A stretch of DNA of 64,000 bases, taken from contig JAQGDQ010000265.1 in assembly GCA_030141605.1 (NCBI GenBank), positions 154,001 through 218,000 of the forward strand. Reading direction: 5' to 3'. The notes beneath the pieces are model-generated. The model saw nothing but the letters and a program-made list of their open reading frames with translations. It was not told the origin of the DNA and did not search any database. Position numbers and translations under genes: made by a program. The stretch is from Tubiluchus corallicola (taxonomy: Eukaryota; Priapulida; Priapulimorpha; Priapulimorphida; Tubiluchidae). How positions within the stretch are numbered: position 1 is the first letter of the stretch; every line of letters begins with the position of its first letter. This document shows positions 53,109-64,000 of the stretch, piece by piece.

Positions 53109-56100
53109 TCAGTGCATTCGAGGCATGGGTCTTCCTCGACCTCTACCACGACCCATAGGTGGTGCATCGCCTTGGGCTGATTTGGGATTCTTTATCGTTT
53201 CGTCCACAGACAGTATTAGGCAGGCCGCTTCACAAGCAGCAGTTACAGCATTTATTTTAACAATGGCGGGCTCCCAGACAGTGGCTTGATAATTGTCGGC
53301 TATGTCTTCTGTAGTTATGTCAACACCCCACCAAGTTCCACCTGCAAATTATTAACAATTGCAGTTAATCTTAGAAAATTAAGCTTAGAAGAACAGCTTC
53401 TTTTAATTTATTTTAATAACGATTACAATAAACTTGCAGCTGTTAACGAAAAAACTCTGTAAATAAATGTTCAGTTTAAAGAGATTTTTCAGAGCATCAA
53501 ATTCCGTAGAGACATTTTATGTACATGAGCACGGCAGCAACTCTTTTGCATTTGCTTGACTGGAAAACAAATAGTAAATACAACATGATCAGAAGTTTTT
53601 TGAGTTTTACAATAGCTGACCCGTCTGACATTAATATTTTCTCAAGTGCTTACTAATACAACAAATGAGATGTAGAACCTCTTCTTCATAAAATAAGAAG
53701 CAGAAATGCAAAAATGCTTGTTAAGGACGAAAAATTGATGATAGAAGCATGGCATAAGCAATAGTTAACAATAGCGTGTCACATTAGATACAAAATAAGT
53801 CAAGGAAGGCAAGGCCAAATGAATGTGAGCACAAAAGATCCCAAAATTGCCAAACAAAATACCATCTCTCTGCAGTATAAACTTGTTCCAAAGCACTGCC
53901 AGGCCAAGAATACCAAACTTATTCAAAAAAAGGAAAAAAAGAAAATTCTGTTGGTTTTCTTGGCGCTTGGCAAATATATTATTATTTAAACTGATAAAGA
54001 TAAAAGTTTTCATTTGCGTCATCTTCGTTACTTGCATCAAACATAAAGAAAGCTGTGATCTTTTGTTCCATTCAAATCTGCATTCACGTTCAGCATCAAA
54101 GGTTGGCATTTTTCAACAGCCATATGTATCGTAAATTAGGACACCTTGATCTGGCTTCAATGACTTTCAAGTATACGCAACAATTGTCTTAGCATCCACT
54201 TTTGCATTTGATGACTAAGTTTTGTGAATATTATTACCGTAACAATGAACTAATGACAATTAATACACCAACATCAAACTAAAAAATTTTTGTATGCTTT
54301 GCTCTCAGAACTTGTGTTGATACAGGCTTTATTTTTAAAAACATAAAATACAAATAAAGGTGATGCAATGCACGTGTACCAGTGTTAGAACATCCAGGAA
54401 GTTAAAAGTGAGTACTGAGCTATGAGGTTCATACATACATGCATAAACAAGCAGATATATTGCTGTATTTTACTGTTCAACACATAAGCAATTATTGTGA
54501 CTTTAGCCACGGATAGAATCTCTGTAAGTCACAATGTGGCAGCAATCTGTTGGTGTGATCATGTTTTATCTTCAACAATACTGTTTAATTTTTGACGACT
54601 GACACGACTTGTTATCATAAAATTTTGTGCGTCATGAATATCCCGAAACGTATAAATATATAAAATATGGCTTGGTTAAAGGAATAATAATCAGTTACCT
54701 CACTTTTCTGTGTTGGAGATATTTTGTTTCTGAATTTTCAGTAACGTAACAGGATTCCTACTTGCAAATCCAGCTGTTCTAGCAAATTAGTTAGACGAGT
54801 TATATTTTTCTAGACTTAGTTTCCCTTACCCTTAGTGTTTTAACTTTAGTGGCCATTTGGGGGAATATGCAGTGCCCATGTTACAAAAACAGAAACTGTT
54901 GAGAAAATTCTTTTTTAATGTTCATTGCACTCGCACTCACTGGCTAACAAATTAATTAGCTTCTCTACAATTTTTGAATCTCTTTGCCAAAAGACCAAGT
55001 TGTTCCATCCTCACATAATGTCATCTCTCGAGAAGTTTTTTGCTAGCTTCCCATTAAAATTTTATCAATAAGGAGACTAAAAGAGGTAAAATTGACCTTT
55101 AACCAACTTGATAGTGAATGCATCATAAAACATTAAAGAAATACTAATTTTGTAAAGAATGCAAAAACTATTCCTTAATGATCTATATGACATTGTGTGA
55201 TATAACAAATGTATAAACACTCTGTAATTTACTTGTACAAAAAAAGCAGATTATTGTGTAGCACGGTATTGCGCTGACTAGAGAACACATGCGCAGTGAA
55301 ACGCAGTATAGCGTTTCTCTTTTATGCCCATTTCATAATTCTGTTTTTCATTTGCAAGATTCACATAAAGAAACTCATGCCTGAGCTTCCTCTTAGTGGT
55401 ATGACACACAATCCATTCGTATTGTTGCAATCACACAAGTTGAAATTTCACTTTGTATTTTATTCCACTTGTGACGAATTATCGCAAAATTGTCAATAAG
55501 CACCGACCAAATTAAGAAGTTGCACGACATTCATCGAGCATCAAACAAGATGGAAGTTGATGTCCTTCCAACTCTCAAATCAGTATCAATGGTAAAACGA
55601 CATCAAGAGGAAAATATCTCTCTACCGGAAGCTACTAGTTTGACCAATTCTACATCACTGCTGATGATGCCAGCGGCTCACCAAAAATACATCATGACAC
55701 AGAGTATAGTAGCAATTGCAATCACTGTCACAAATATACTGGCTCTCATGGTTTTTGCCAAATTTAGAAAAAACTGGTCAGTAACCAACTATTTTCTAGT
55801 TAGTTTATCTACTGTAGACCTCAACTTTGGAACGGTTGCTTTCATAATGATTGTCGGATTAGTAGACTATTCGGAGGCTGACGGACCAGTGTATTCAAAA
55901 ATTGTCTGCATATTTTCAGGTAGTTTTCTAGGATGTTTATTGCATATAACATTTCTCACACTGACATTCATAACAGCAGACAGATACCTTGCTATAACAC
56001 GACCACTGAATTACAAACATGAAATGACGGTCACAAAAGCCAAAGTAATGGTGATACTTTCTTGGCTTTATGGTGCAGTACATTTTGCTTTCTTCACCTG

Positions 56101-59100
56101 CTATGCTATTAATGCCGGAGAAAAATTAATAGCGAATTGCAGCACTGAATTGGTAGCACCAATATGGTACCAAGACTTTGCACTTGTAGAAACTATTCTT
56201 ATGATTATTGGAATGATGTTTGCTTACACAAGAATAATTGCTGCTTTCAGAAAACGTATAAATAGCCGTGTCAACATGAATTTCAACACAATACGACAGC
56301 TACCTGCAGTTAAGAAAAGTACTTTGATTAACCAGATGAAGACGACCAGAACAGCTCTTATAGTCTTAAGCAGCACAACAATTTGCTGTTTGCCGTACCT
56401 CATTTTGAAATTTTATGAAAAACTCGGCGAAGATACTATGATAAAATTGAGATTAACAACTGCCAGAACTACAGGATTTTTGCTAAATTCTTTACTAAAT
56501 CCACTCATTTACATATACGGGAACAAAGATTTCAGGCAAGCAGCAAAAAAGCTTGTGGGATGGGATAAATGTTGTTCAAGAACTGTCTCAGATGCAGATG
56601 CAGATGCAAATGGAGAGCAACAAGTCACCCGCGGTGCTACAAAGCGACAAGTCAGAATTATATGCATACCAGTTCACATCGCAGAGGCCAGCCATTCACA
56701 TGCAACAAACACCCAAACAATTGAGGCATGGCAGACTTGAGTATATCTAACTTTGTGGTTCAACCCAATTCATTTCGCAGTGTGAGAATGGCTTAAAGTT
56801 CTCTAAATTGAGCAGGCAGCGTGATGGTAAGTTCCTTGGAAGTTAGCCAAGTTTCTTCAAATTCCACCATCATTTGATTAAGATACAAATTCAGTGGCTC
56901 ATGTAATGTTCTAAGAGAAGCTATAGCATTGGTATCACGATGCATGCACGTAAGTAGCACGAAATCCTAGTGTAATTGTGATAATCCTTCTTTATCTGCT
57001 CCAATGTCTGTTTCTTGTTAGGTTTTTCTTTTAATTCTTTCAGTGCATCTCCTTTACATTCTATACATTAATTTCTGTTACTATCGAAATGACAATATCA
57101 CTCAAACAGATGCTTGTCACCAATACATAGAGTTTTGACAGAAACAGGTTTAGACAAAATGAAAAAATTCTCAGAACTGCATGTAACATATATTCAAGAT
57201 ACAAATGCAATAAGTTGTAAAGCAAACAAGCAATCAAACTAACATCAGAGACGATCTTGCAGGCAAAATCTGAAAAAACTTAAAATGCAAAATTGGAAAG
57301 ACATTACTTTAAGTAAACTTAATTCTCAAATATTCTCGCTAATACATTGATTCCATTGTTAAATGAAGATATTATTTTATGCAGAGTTGAAGGTCTGTGA
57401 CTCTCAAGCAATAATTCTACGATTCTAAATGTTAGTAAAATTCAGAAACCATTATGCACTTTCACGTGCAAGCCGATGTCAATTTTTATGAAAAATGAAA
57501 ATTTTCATGTCCAAGTTTTTATCCATTTCTTAGTTCTTGTTTAATTTAATGATAATGTATTGATAAATGTTTGTTTTCTTTTAACAAAACGTATTGTATT
57601 ATGCTAGTCTTACGTTTATGTGTTCAGCACGAATAGCGTGACAGTGTATTCTAATAAATGTCATGAAGCTATAATAATGCCATGTGCTAGTATAAATTCT
57701 GTAGAAAAGCAGTTACATAATATTAATAATAAGCATTCCATTTTCTCTTTTGGAAACCATGTACAGGTTTTTATAATGAAAACTAACTACTGACACTTAA
57801 AATATTGGTAACTTGATTTCATCAAAGCTGCCAAAAGTTTTTGTGAGTCAGATCATATGTAGTGTGTTAACATGACAGCTGTCACACTTGTTGCACACTG
57901 TGTGTTCAGCAAGCAGAATTGCGCTACCAATAATCAGGCAATTTTGCTCCAATAACAGTAAGAATGACTTCAGTGTTTTTATGGGGAATTATTTCAGACT
58001 GAACATGTAAGCTTACTGTACAGGTACAGTTCCTACTAGAGATGCCTTCTACAGTAGTCAATATTTTTCAGTTAGTATACAGTCCAGAAAAACAAATTGG
58101 CCAAATGAGTAATTCAGTCATTATGATTTACTTTTAGTTACGACAAGAAGCAGTGCATAACAAACATGTACACTGTACAGCATCATCGTAACTGCATACT
58201 TGAGCTTAGTTGTTTTTGAATACCTGCCACACTCATGAAACATAGTACTTAGTCATGAATCAACATCAGGATGTAAAAACCATTTCTGTTTATAGTCCGT
58301 TTATACTATATGGAGACATTCGAGACACACAAAGTAGTTGTTGTGGCGGAATTACAATGATTTCGTTTGCAAAGCCTTTACGTACTGTATGTATATAGTA
58401 AAGTATTTTAAATCCATTTCTGGCTCTCCACTTTAATTACTGGCCTAGGAAAAGAGTAGTTCCTTAGCAATTAGACTCTTACATTTGTCAGAAAGATGTA
58501 CAGTCAGTACTGGGAACACAAGAATTTTCGGCACTTGGAAATTAGATTACATTTGTAGGTGTATTACAGAGTCACAGATCCCTTGTCAACAGAACAATAA
58601 GCCTATAAGTTCAGTACCCTATGTAATTCGATTTAATCTAGACAATACTTGCCCTGTGCATGCTTTTGTCGTAGTTTGTTCAGAATATTGGTGGCGTCAA
58701 AGCCCGCATTGTCACACAGCTGTCGTGGTATCACTTCCAGTGACTTTGCCATTGCTCCAATTAGCATTTGCTCTTTTCCAGGAATCGTCCGAGAATACTC
58801 TCGCAAATATCGGCTCAGTTCCATCTCTATTGCACCACCACCTACAACGAAAACAAGACTTAGCAGTCTTAACAGATTAATTTTGTTTGAAAGTTGATAG
58901 AATCTTGAAAGCTTGATAGAATCTATCAAGAGTAAAAAATCACAAGTTAAAATAGCTACAAAAAATTAAATTTTAATTAATAACATTTTAGCACCTCGTG
59001 GTATCGTAATTTCCTGATTTTTATTAAAATCAAAAAACTTAATGCCAAACCCTTGAATGATATTTGGACAAACACGAATTCGACAAATAAAAACTGTAAT

Positions 59101-62100
59101 ACTACACGTTTGTGGTAAACAAATTCAACTTGTTTGCCAAAATATGCACAATGCATTAGCCAATATTTTTTACCAAACAGAGGGCAAATTTCTGTTCATT
59201 AACATTTGCTAAAAAGACACAGAGAATGCATTTAATGCATTGCTGTTTCAAATTTGTACTACACAGCTGTTTTAATGCAACAATATCAACTGCAACAAAA
59301 CAGCCGCATATTTTGCTTTCCCACAGATTTTCACACTGACTGCTATACAAAATAACAGGCAGCTGACGAGTTTGTGTGGTTTCCATGAGTGAAAACAAAG
59401 GTAGGCAAAAATTATAGGGGCAGCAATTCAGCTTGAGAATTTTAACTTAAGTACTATATCATAAGGCTGTAGCGATACATCCATGTCACAACATGATACC
59501 CATCAAGATACTAAACTCACGATACGATACCATAACACACCCGAGTTAACGTTTGCAGACTTAAAAAAATAGACGAAGCTGTTGATATTGTAAATACTAA
59601 ATATCAGTCAATAATTTTAGGGTTTCTAAATATTAAAATAAAATAATTCTGCAAATTGTTGAATTTTTTATTTAATACTGGTATATTCTTTGCATCGTAA
59701 GATACTAAAAAAGCGAAATATTTCAATTCCTTAGATTTACAAGATGCTTATGCATTTTCTGTTTCATGTTTGGCATTTCACAAGTTTATAGGCAAAAGCA
59801 CAATTAGCCTAGTACAGATTTAAAAATGCAAATACACTGTGCTTTCAACAACTTTGGTTGTTACTGGCAGGTATGCCAGTGCAGCAGTAGCAAGCCAGCT
59901 ACAACTAACTGTTATGTATGTACAGTATACCCCAGTGACTGTATAGCTGCACCGTGAATTATTTCACCCTTTTTATCAGCGGATGGTCAAGCACAGGCTA
60001 CATATCAACGAAGAACTCAAATTCTCACGAAGCATCAATGTATTGTTACAAGCCTACTATATTACAAGTTTATCTCATTTACCATTCATCCTGAATTAAC
60101 ATACATAAACACTGCTATAAAATGTATTTTAAGTTGTTACATAGTCTGCTTCTATTGCTCTATTGTCTACGTAAGTATGAAGCATGAAGTGTATTTACAG
60201 ATCAGCATATTGAAATTGCACTCACCATTTAGTTCAAACAGCACATATCAGATCAATCCAAATTACTAAGATGAATTTAACTGTCCATGGCAGTCAATTC
60301 ACAGCAGTGTAAATGCTATTTCATTGTGTTGTTATCAGTGACTATCAAGTTCAGAGCTACTACATTGTAGGAAAACAGAGGTTTGGAATTTAGAAAACTT
60401 AGAAACCACATTTTGATACTCACTTATCTATTCTGTGAGCAAGCACCTTATTAGCATTCATTGTGTGTGTACTATTAAAAATTAAACTAGGCAAATCCTT
60501 ATTTCTCACCTGCTACAATACTATCATTTTTCTTAGCTCTGCGAACAATCATTATAGCATCATGTAATGATCTCTCCGTTTCCTCTATGAACTGCTCTGC
60601 ACCGCCGCGCAGTATCAACGTACACGTTTTTGCATGCGGACAACCAGTAAAGATGTTGAACCTACAAAAAACAAAAATCATTCACTATGAAAAACAACAA
60701 TAGCTTTTTGAATAAAGGAAAAGATAACATAAGAATGCAAGCATTTTATTACAAAGAACATTCTACGTGTCAATTAGTCTTGCTGAATAACCCGTGCAAA
60801 AGTATTTCAGGTAACTTTATTAACCTTTCTCGTCCTATTTGTTGCTCTTCAAAGTATTTGCAAGTGCCAAGAACAGAATCTGTGATGTTCTGAACAGTAG
60901 AAATTATACTGCCTCCGCAGGCTTTCTGTGTTCTCCGTATGTCTTCGTCTACCACTCTTCCAGCACAGAACATGTCTCTAAAAATAGGAGATGCGGTTTA
61001 TTAATAATATAATGTACTTTGCATGAAGTAGTAAATAATAGTTTATAAATGCATTCATTTGAAAATTTACTCCAGTTATTTCACAGAAAAAGTCTGTAAG
61101 CATCTATGGACTTTTCACTGCAAAACTATTTAACACAAGTATTAAAAGGTCCTTGCACACATCCAAGTCAATTCATAAAGTATACAATCATGTGTGCAAA
61201 GTATCTTAATTCAACATTCTCCACATCATTTCAAAGTCAGAAATTCACTTGGTGCCCTAGTGTCACACATACTACACCATTTTACTACATTTTATGAATA
61301 CAGATTTCAGCCCTGTATAATTTTTTGCAAATTTACAGTATACAGTCTTCAGTCTCACCTTGTTATTCTACTCTAAAACAAGTGCAAAAACACATTCATG
61401 ATCTAATATCAATGTATTCCATTGCAACAAAAAAACAAAAAAAAATACAAAATTGACGTGCTTCAGCAGTAATAAATGTCTAAATGTACATTACTACAGT
61501 ATTTGGCTTTGAAGTTCCAAAACAAAATAAATTTCTGCCTGGAAAAATAACTTATCCAAAACATCAAATTCTTCCCTAATCAGCTTCTTAGGAACTATTA
61601 CTATAAAGTGCACGATTAAATTGCTTAATAAAGTAAAATTAACTAAGTTTAAGAAAACAATTATGCATAATGTTGATTGCTATTGGTTACCTATCTGCAC
61701 ACCACTGTGTTGCAATGTCACCTATTGGCAGCTTCGACAAAACAACTTTTACGCCAACTTCGTGAAGCTTCTGCAGTTTTTCATACAGAATATTCCACTC
61801 CGCATCAACTACAGCTTGATACTCCTGTGACAACACAAGCATCCAAAATTGAATTTTGATTACATGGAAGCCAAAAACAAAAAATACCCCCATAATAATG
61901 AAATAACTAGAACATTTGGCATAACAATGACAAACCATATGTGGTCACACACAGGTGGCTTAAAAAAATTGGTCTGGTATTTGAGCTTTCGCAGTGTATG
62001 AAACTGGCAAACTAGCAGGCCACAAAAGAAGACAAATAGAAAGGTCATGCAGTTCAGACTTAAAGAATGATTTCACTGCTAATGAAAAAACATAATAAAA

Positions 62101-64000
62101 AAATGGGAAAATGATACATCTGATTACATTTTCATCCAAGATAGGACATGACTCGACACAGCAAATGAAGGGCAGCCATTTAGGGAAAAACTGTACTGAT
62201 TTCAGAATAAAAAAGCTGGCCTTTCTGATCTGGCCCCCAACATCATTTTATTTGGTATTGCACCGCAGAAGAGATGTCCAAAGTTCTGAGCCAAAATCGT
62301 AATTGAAAAGTTACAAGTGAAATGTAGTTTTTATAACCTTCCAGCTTCAACTTCCATTGAACGACATTAATTCAAATATTGGGGCCTAGATATTCTTACA
62401 TTACTCCTGCAAGTAAATCTGAATTCTGTGAATTCTATAATGGTTCAACCATTATCCAATTAACCAAAAACTACTTGAATTCTCAAGCTATTTTTATTTT
62501 ACAATTTAAAGGTAGTTGTGTGTCTCTAAAACTAAGGATGCTAGCATGATTGCAGCTAACATCCAACTCTCAGGAAACAGTCGTACGGCTGCTGTAATCC
62601 ACAAAACCTGCCAGAACGACAGGCAAAATGGCAACAACTGCACAAAATGCTCTACCACAAGTGTAACGCTAAATGGTCACTTACACAGAGCAAATAGCTG
62701 ACTGACTTGTGGTTATGACTTAAAGAAACTGTGAAAAAAATCAGGCCGACAATAAAAATATCTCTGTTTCTGTCGAATCGCCTAGGTAATATTTTTTTAT
62801 TGCACACCTAGCCGGGAATTTGATAAAAAAAATTTTTGTACGTTCATATACTTACTTGATATAATCATATAAAAGCGCATTTTTTTAAATTTAAAATCTA
62901 AATGCGATGACTATTATAACATCATTCTTTCGAGGGACGCAGGAACCAACCATGTTTTCCTATACCTAACTCTTGGCCTGTGTTGCCATTTTGTATTATG
63001 CTCATCGTACAGGAGGTTAAACAGTATCGAAATTTCTGCCAAATCTGTGTATTAATGACCGAGTAGTGTTGCCGCTTATACCATAATTATCAGAACATTC
63101 GTTCATGATACAAAAGAGACTGTACGATAATCGGCAATTAAACGATAATTTAAAAATGAGAAACAAAAAACAAAGCATGAAAAAATTTCAAAACATTACT
63201 GCTAACCAGTGGGAACTAAACAAACTTTGATCCTCCCTCACTAACGAGCTCATGAGGTAAGACAAAAACATTTTTTTTCCAAATCAAATCAAATCAATTT
63301 TTTGTGGCCGACCTCAGCTATTTTACTGTTTGCATTCAATTTACATTTATAGTGACAACGAAAACAGTTTTCAATGCATTTCTTAGTTGAAAATACGTAT
63401 TTGAATGTCTTATCTAAACCTTTAAATATTCCAAAACTAGTACAATAACTAGGTCTTAGAAACATACCTCAACATTATCTAAACGTATTTCTGCATTGTC
63501 TCGTTCGGACTTCAACTCCAGTTCAACATTTAGAAGAGCAATTTTTGGATTTTCGTATTTCTTCGGCTGCATTTCAAAACCAGCATAGGAAAATGTTTTC
63601 TTGAAAGCCACGCCAGCTATAAGCTGTGAGTCCTACAAGAAGAAATAATGTAAGTAATAAGACCAAACATATAAGATGCAAAGTATTTTCCATAACTTTG
63701 AGAAATTTATTGTAAACTATTCACACTACACTTGGATAATCAGCATCATAATCTAAAGTGCAACAAATGTAGATTTTAAGTGTTTGTATAATAATATACT
63801 AAGTAAGAAAATAGAAGACACAAATATTGAAATATCACACTTGGTGATAATGTCTCCTATATATATAAAACATTCTTTAAAAATGACATTTTAATAAGAA
63901 CTGTAAAAGTGAAATTCCATTCTGCACAGTATTTGTTACAGGATAACAAAAAAACAATGGATGAGACATTACCTCTAATGATCCTCCAGTAATTTTCTTT
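53109..64000 (-). CDS. CCT7: CCT7, TCP-1 chaperonin subunit eta (C-terminal part; 5' end beyond right edge)
   Basis: CCT7 is one of the eight subunits of the cytosolic TRiC/CCT ring that folds actin, tubulin and WD-repeat proteins. Minus-strand exons in transcription order: 63973 to beyond 64000, 63468-63632, 61691-61824, 60825-60977, 60510-60661, 58653-58841, 53109-53341 (stop TGA 53109-53111). They join in phase for 350 residues, about two thirds of a normal eta subunit. Eta-specific blocks are [98 protein letters not shown] (equatorial ATP-site Gly-rich motif) and the C-terminal GRGRGRP tail typical of eta. The last intron (53342-58652, 5.3 kb) starts with GCAAGT rather than GT and hosts a GPCR gene on the other strand. 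The N-terminal exons with the GDGTT motif are outside the window. Confidence 0.96.
53342..55489. other. CCT7 last intron, part upstream of the nested GPCR
   Basis: This AT-rich stretch of 2.1 kb must contain the promoter and any 5' UTR of the plus-strand GPCR. I see no repeats with clear ends and no convincing exon. Overlapping frames near 53765-54134 on both strands have no recognisable domain. Confidence 0.5.
55490..56740 (+). CDS. Intronless rhodopsin-family (class A) GPCR, orphan
   Basis: A single 416-codon frame has seven hydrophobic segments and class A landmarks: Asn82 in TM1, Asp110 in TM2, Cys140 at the top of TM3 pairing with Cys217 in loop 2, Asp164-Arg165-Tyr166 (DRY), Trp192 in TM4, CCLP (Pro302) in TM6, and NPLIY (337-341) in TM7. 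Cys560-type cysteines after helix 8 (GWDKCCS) could be palmitoylated. The toggle Trp of TM6 is Cys300, TM5 lacks its usual Pro, and position 3.32 is Leu147, so an amine receptor is unlikely. Possible N-glycosylation sites are NIS (42), NST (53) and NCS (216). Met1 at 55490 gives the longest form; Met21 (55550) is an equally plausible start because it leaves a normal-length N terminus. The gene lies wholly within the last CCT7 intron on the opposite strand. Ligand unknown. Confidence 0.9.
   Translation: MSISTDQIKKLHDIHRASNKMEVDVLPTLKSVSMVKRHQEENISLPEATSLTNSTSLLMMPAAHQKYIMTQSIVAIAITVTNILALMVFAKFRKNWSVTNYFLVSLSTVDLNFGTVAFIMIVGLVDYSEADGPVYSKIVCIFSGSFLGCLLHITFLTLTFITADRYLAITRPLNYKHEMTVTKAKVMVILSWLYGAVHFAFFTCYAINAGEKLIANCSTELVAPIWYQDFALVETILMIIGMMFAYTRIIAAFRKRINSRVNMNFNTIRQLPAVKKSTLINQMKTTRTALIVLSSTTICCLPYLILKFYEKLGEDTMIKLRLTTARTTGFLLNSLLNPLIYIYGNKDFRQAAKKLVGWDKCCSRTVSDADADANGEQQVTRGATKRQVRIICIPVHIAEASHSHATNTQTIEAWQT
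56741..58652. other. CCT7 last intron, part downstream of the GPCR
   Basis: AT-rich, with no exon or clear mobile element seen. It includes the presumed GPCR 3' UTR and then ordinary intron up to the GC donor of the CCT7 exon at 58653-58841. Confidence 0.5.
57653..57658 (+). terminator. Candidate poly(A) signal of the nested GPCR
   Basis: An AATAAA on the plus strand about 0.9 kb after the GPCR stop is the first canonical hexamer I noticed. Confidence 0.4.
59460..59720. repeat. Possible degenerate repeat with GATAC-rich ends
   Basis: GCGATACATCC and ACGATACGATAC words near 59472-59535 and a CATCGTAAGATAC word near 59693 look like the remains of a short inverted-repeat element in the CCT7 intron. 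Boundaries and class are not resolved. Confidence 0.3.

Noticed and set aside
53765-54134. Overlapping frames of about 100 codons on both strands
   Set aside because: No recognisable domain, low-complexity Lys/Phe composition, and they sit in the CCT7 intron; more likely chance.
58485-58897. Plus-strand frames of 131 and 82 codons
   Set aside because: They are antisense shadows of the real CCT7 exon at 58653-58841.

Overview
This window is nuclear DNA from an animal, most likely a marine or other invertebrate. The reasons are spliceosomal genes with many GT-AG introns of several hundred bases, AT-rich introns, a full mTOR kinase, a group II chaperonin subunit, a rhodopsin-type GPCR, and cut-and-paste DNA transposons plus tRNA-derived SINEs. 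I cannot tell from sequence alone whether it is a sponge, cnidarian, tunicate or something else. Coding sequence is a small fraction of the window, and most open reading frames are chance frames in introns.

Layout. (1) About 1-9413, minus strand: the 5' part of an RNF126/RNF115-type E3 ubiquitin ligase gene. Six coding exons are visible; the RING exons lie beyond the left edge. (2) 9414-10590: a 1.2 kb gap between two divergently transcribed genes. (3) 10591-51290, plus strand: a complete mTOR gene. I resolve 56 coding exons by acceptor/donor and reading phase; their summed length is 7,512 nt, a whole number of codons, giving 2,503 residues from Met to the terminal CYIGWCPFW. HEAT repeats, FAT, FRB, kinase and FATC are all present. 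(4) 51291-53108: the convergent 3' ends of mTOR and CCT7, with poly(A) signals about 110 bp apart. (5) 53109 to beyond 64000, minus strand: the C-terminal two thirds of the CCT7 (TCP-1 eta) chaperonin gene. (6) 55490-56740, plus strand: an intronless 416-residue class A GPCR nested inside the last CCT7 intron, on the opposite strand. That intron appears to be a GC-AG intron.

The introns carry many non-autonomous DNA elements with visible terminal inverted repeats and often target-site duplications: two hAT-like, one mariner-like, two pogo/Tigger-like families with three copies each, one foldback family in two inverted copies, and a few others. tRNA-headed SINEs and simple repeats are also present.

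I found no new multi-gene system. The items most worth checking are a possible extra 12-codon in-frame exon in the mTOR HEAT region, a decayed tandem duplicate of an mTOR HEAT exon, loss of the vertebrate Ser2448-type motif and an Asp-to-Asn change in the FRB domain, and the GPCR nested in a GC-AG intron of CCT7. RNF126-type ligases and CCT both act in protein quality control and mTOR in growth control, but nothing in the window shows that these neighbours are functionally linked.
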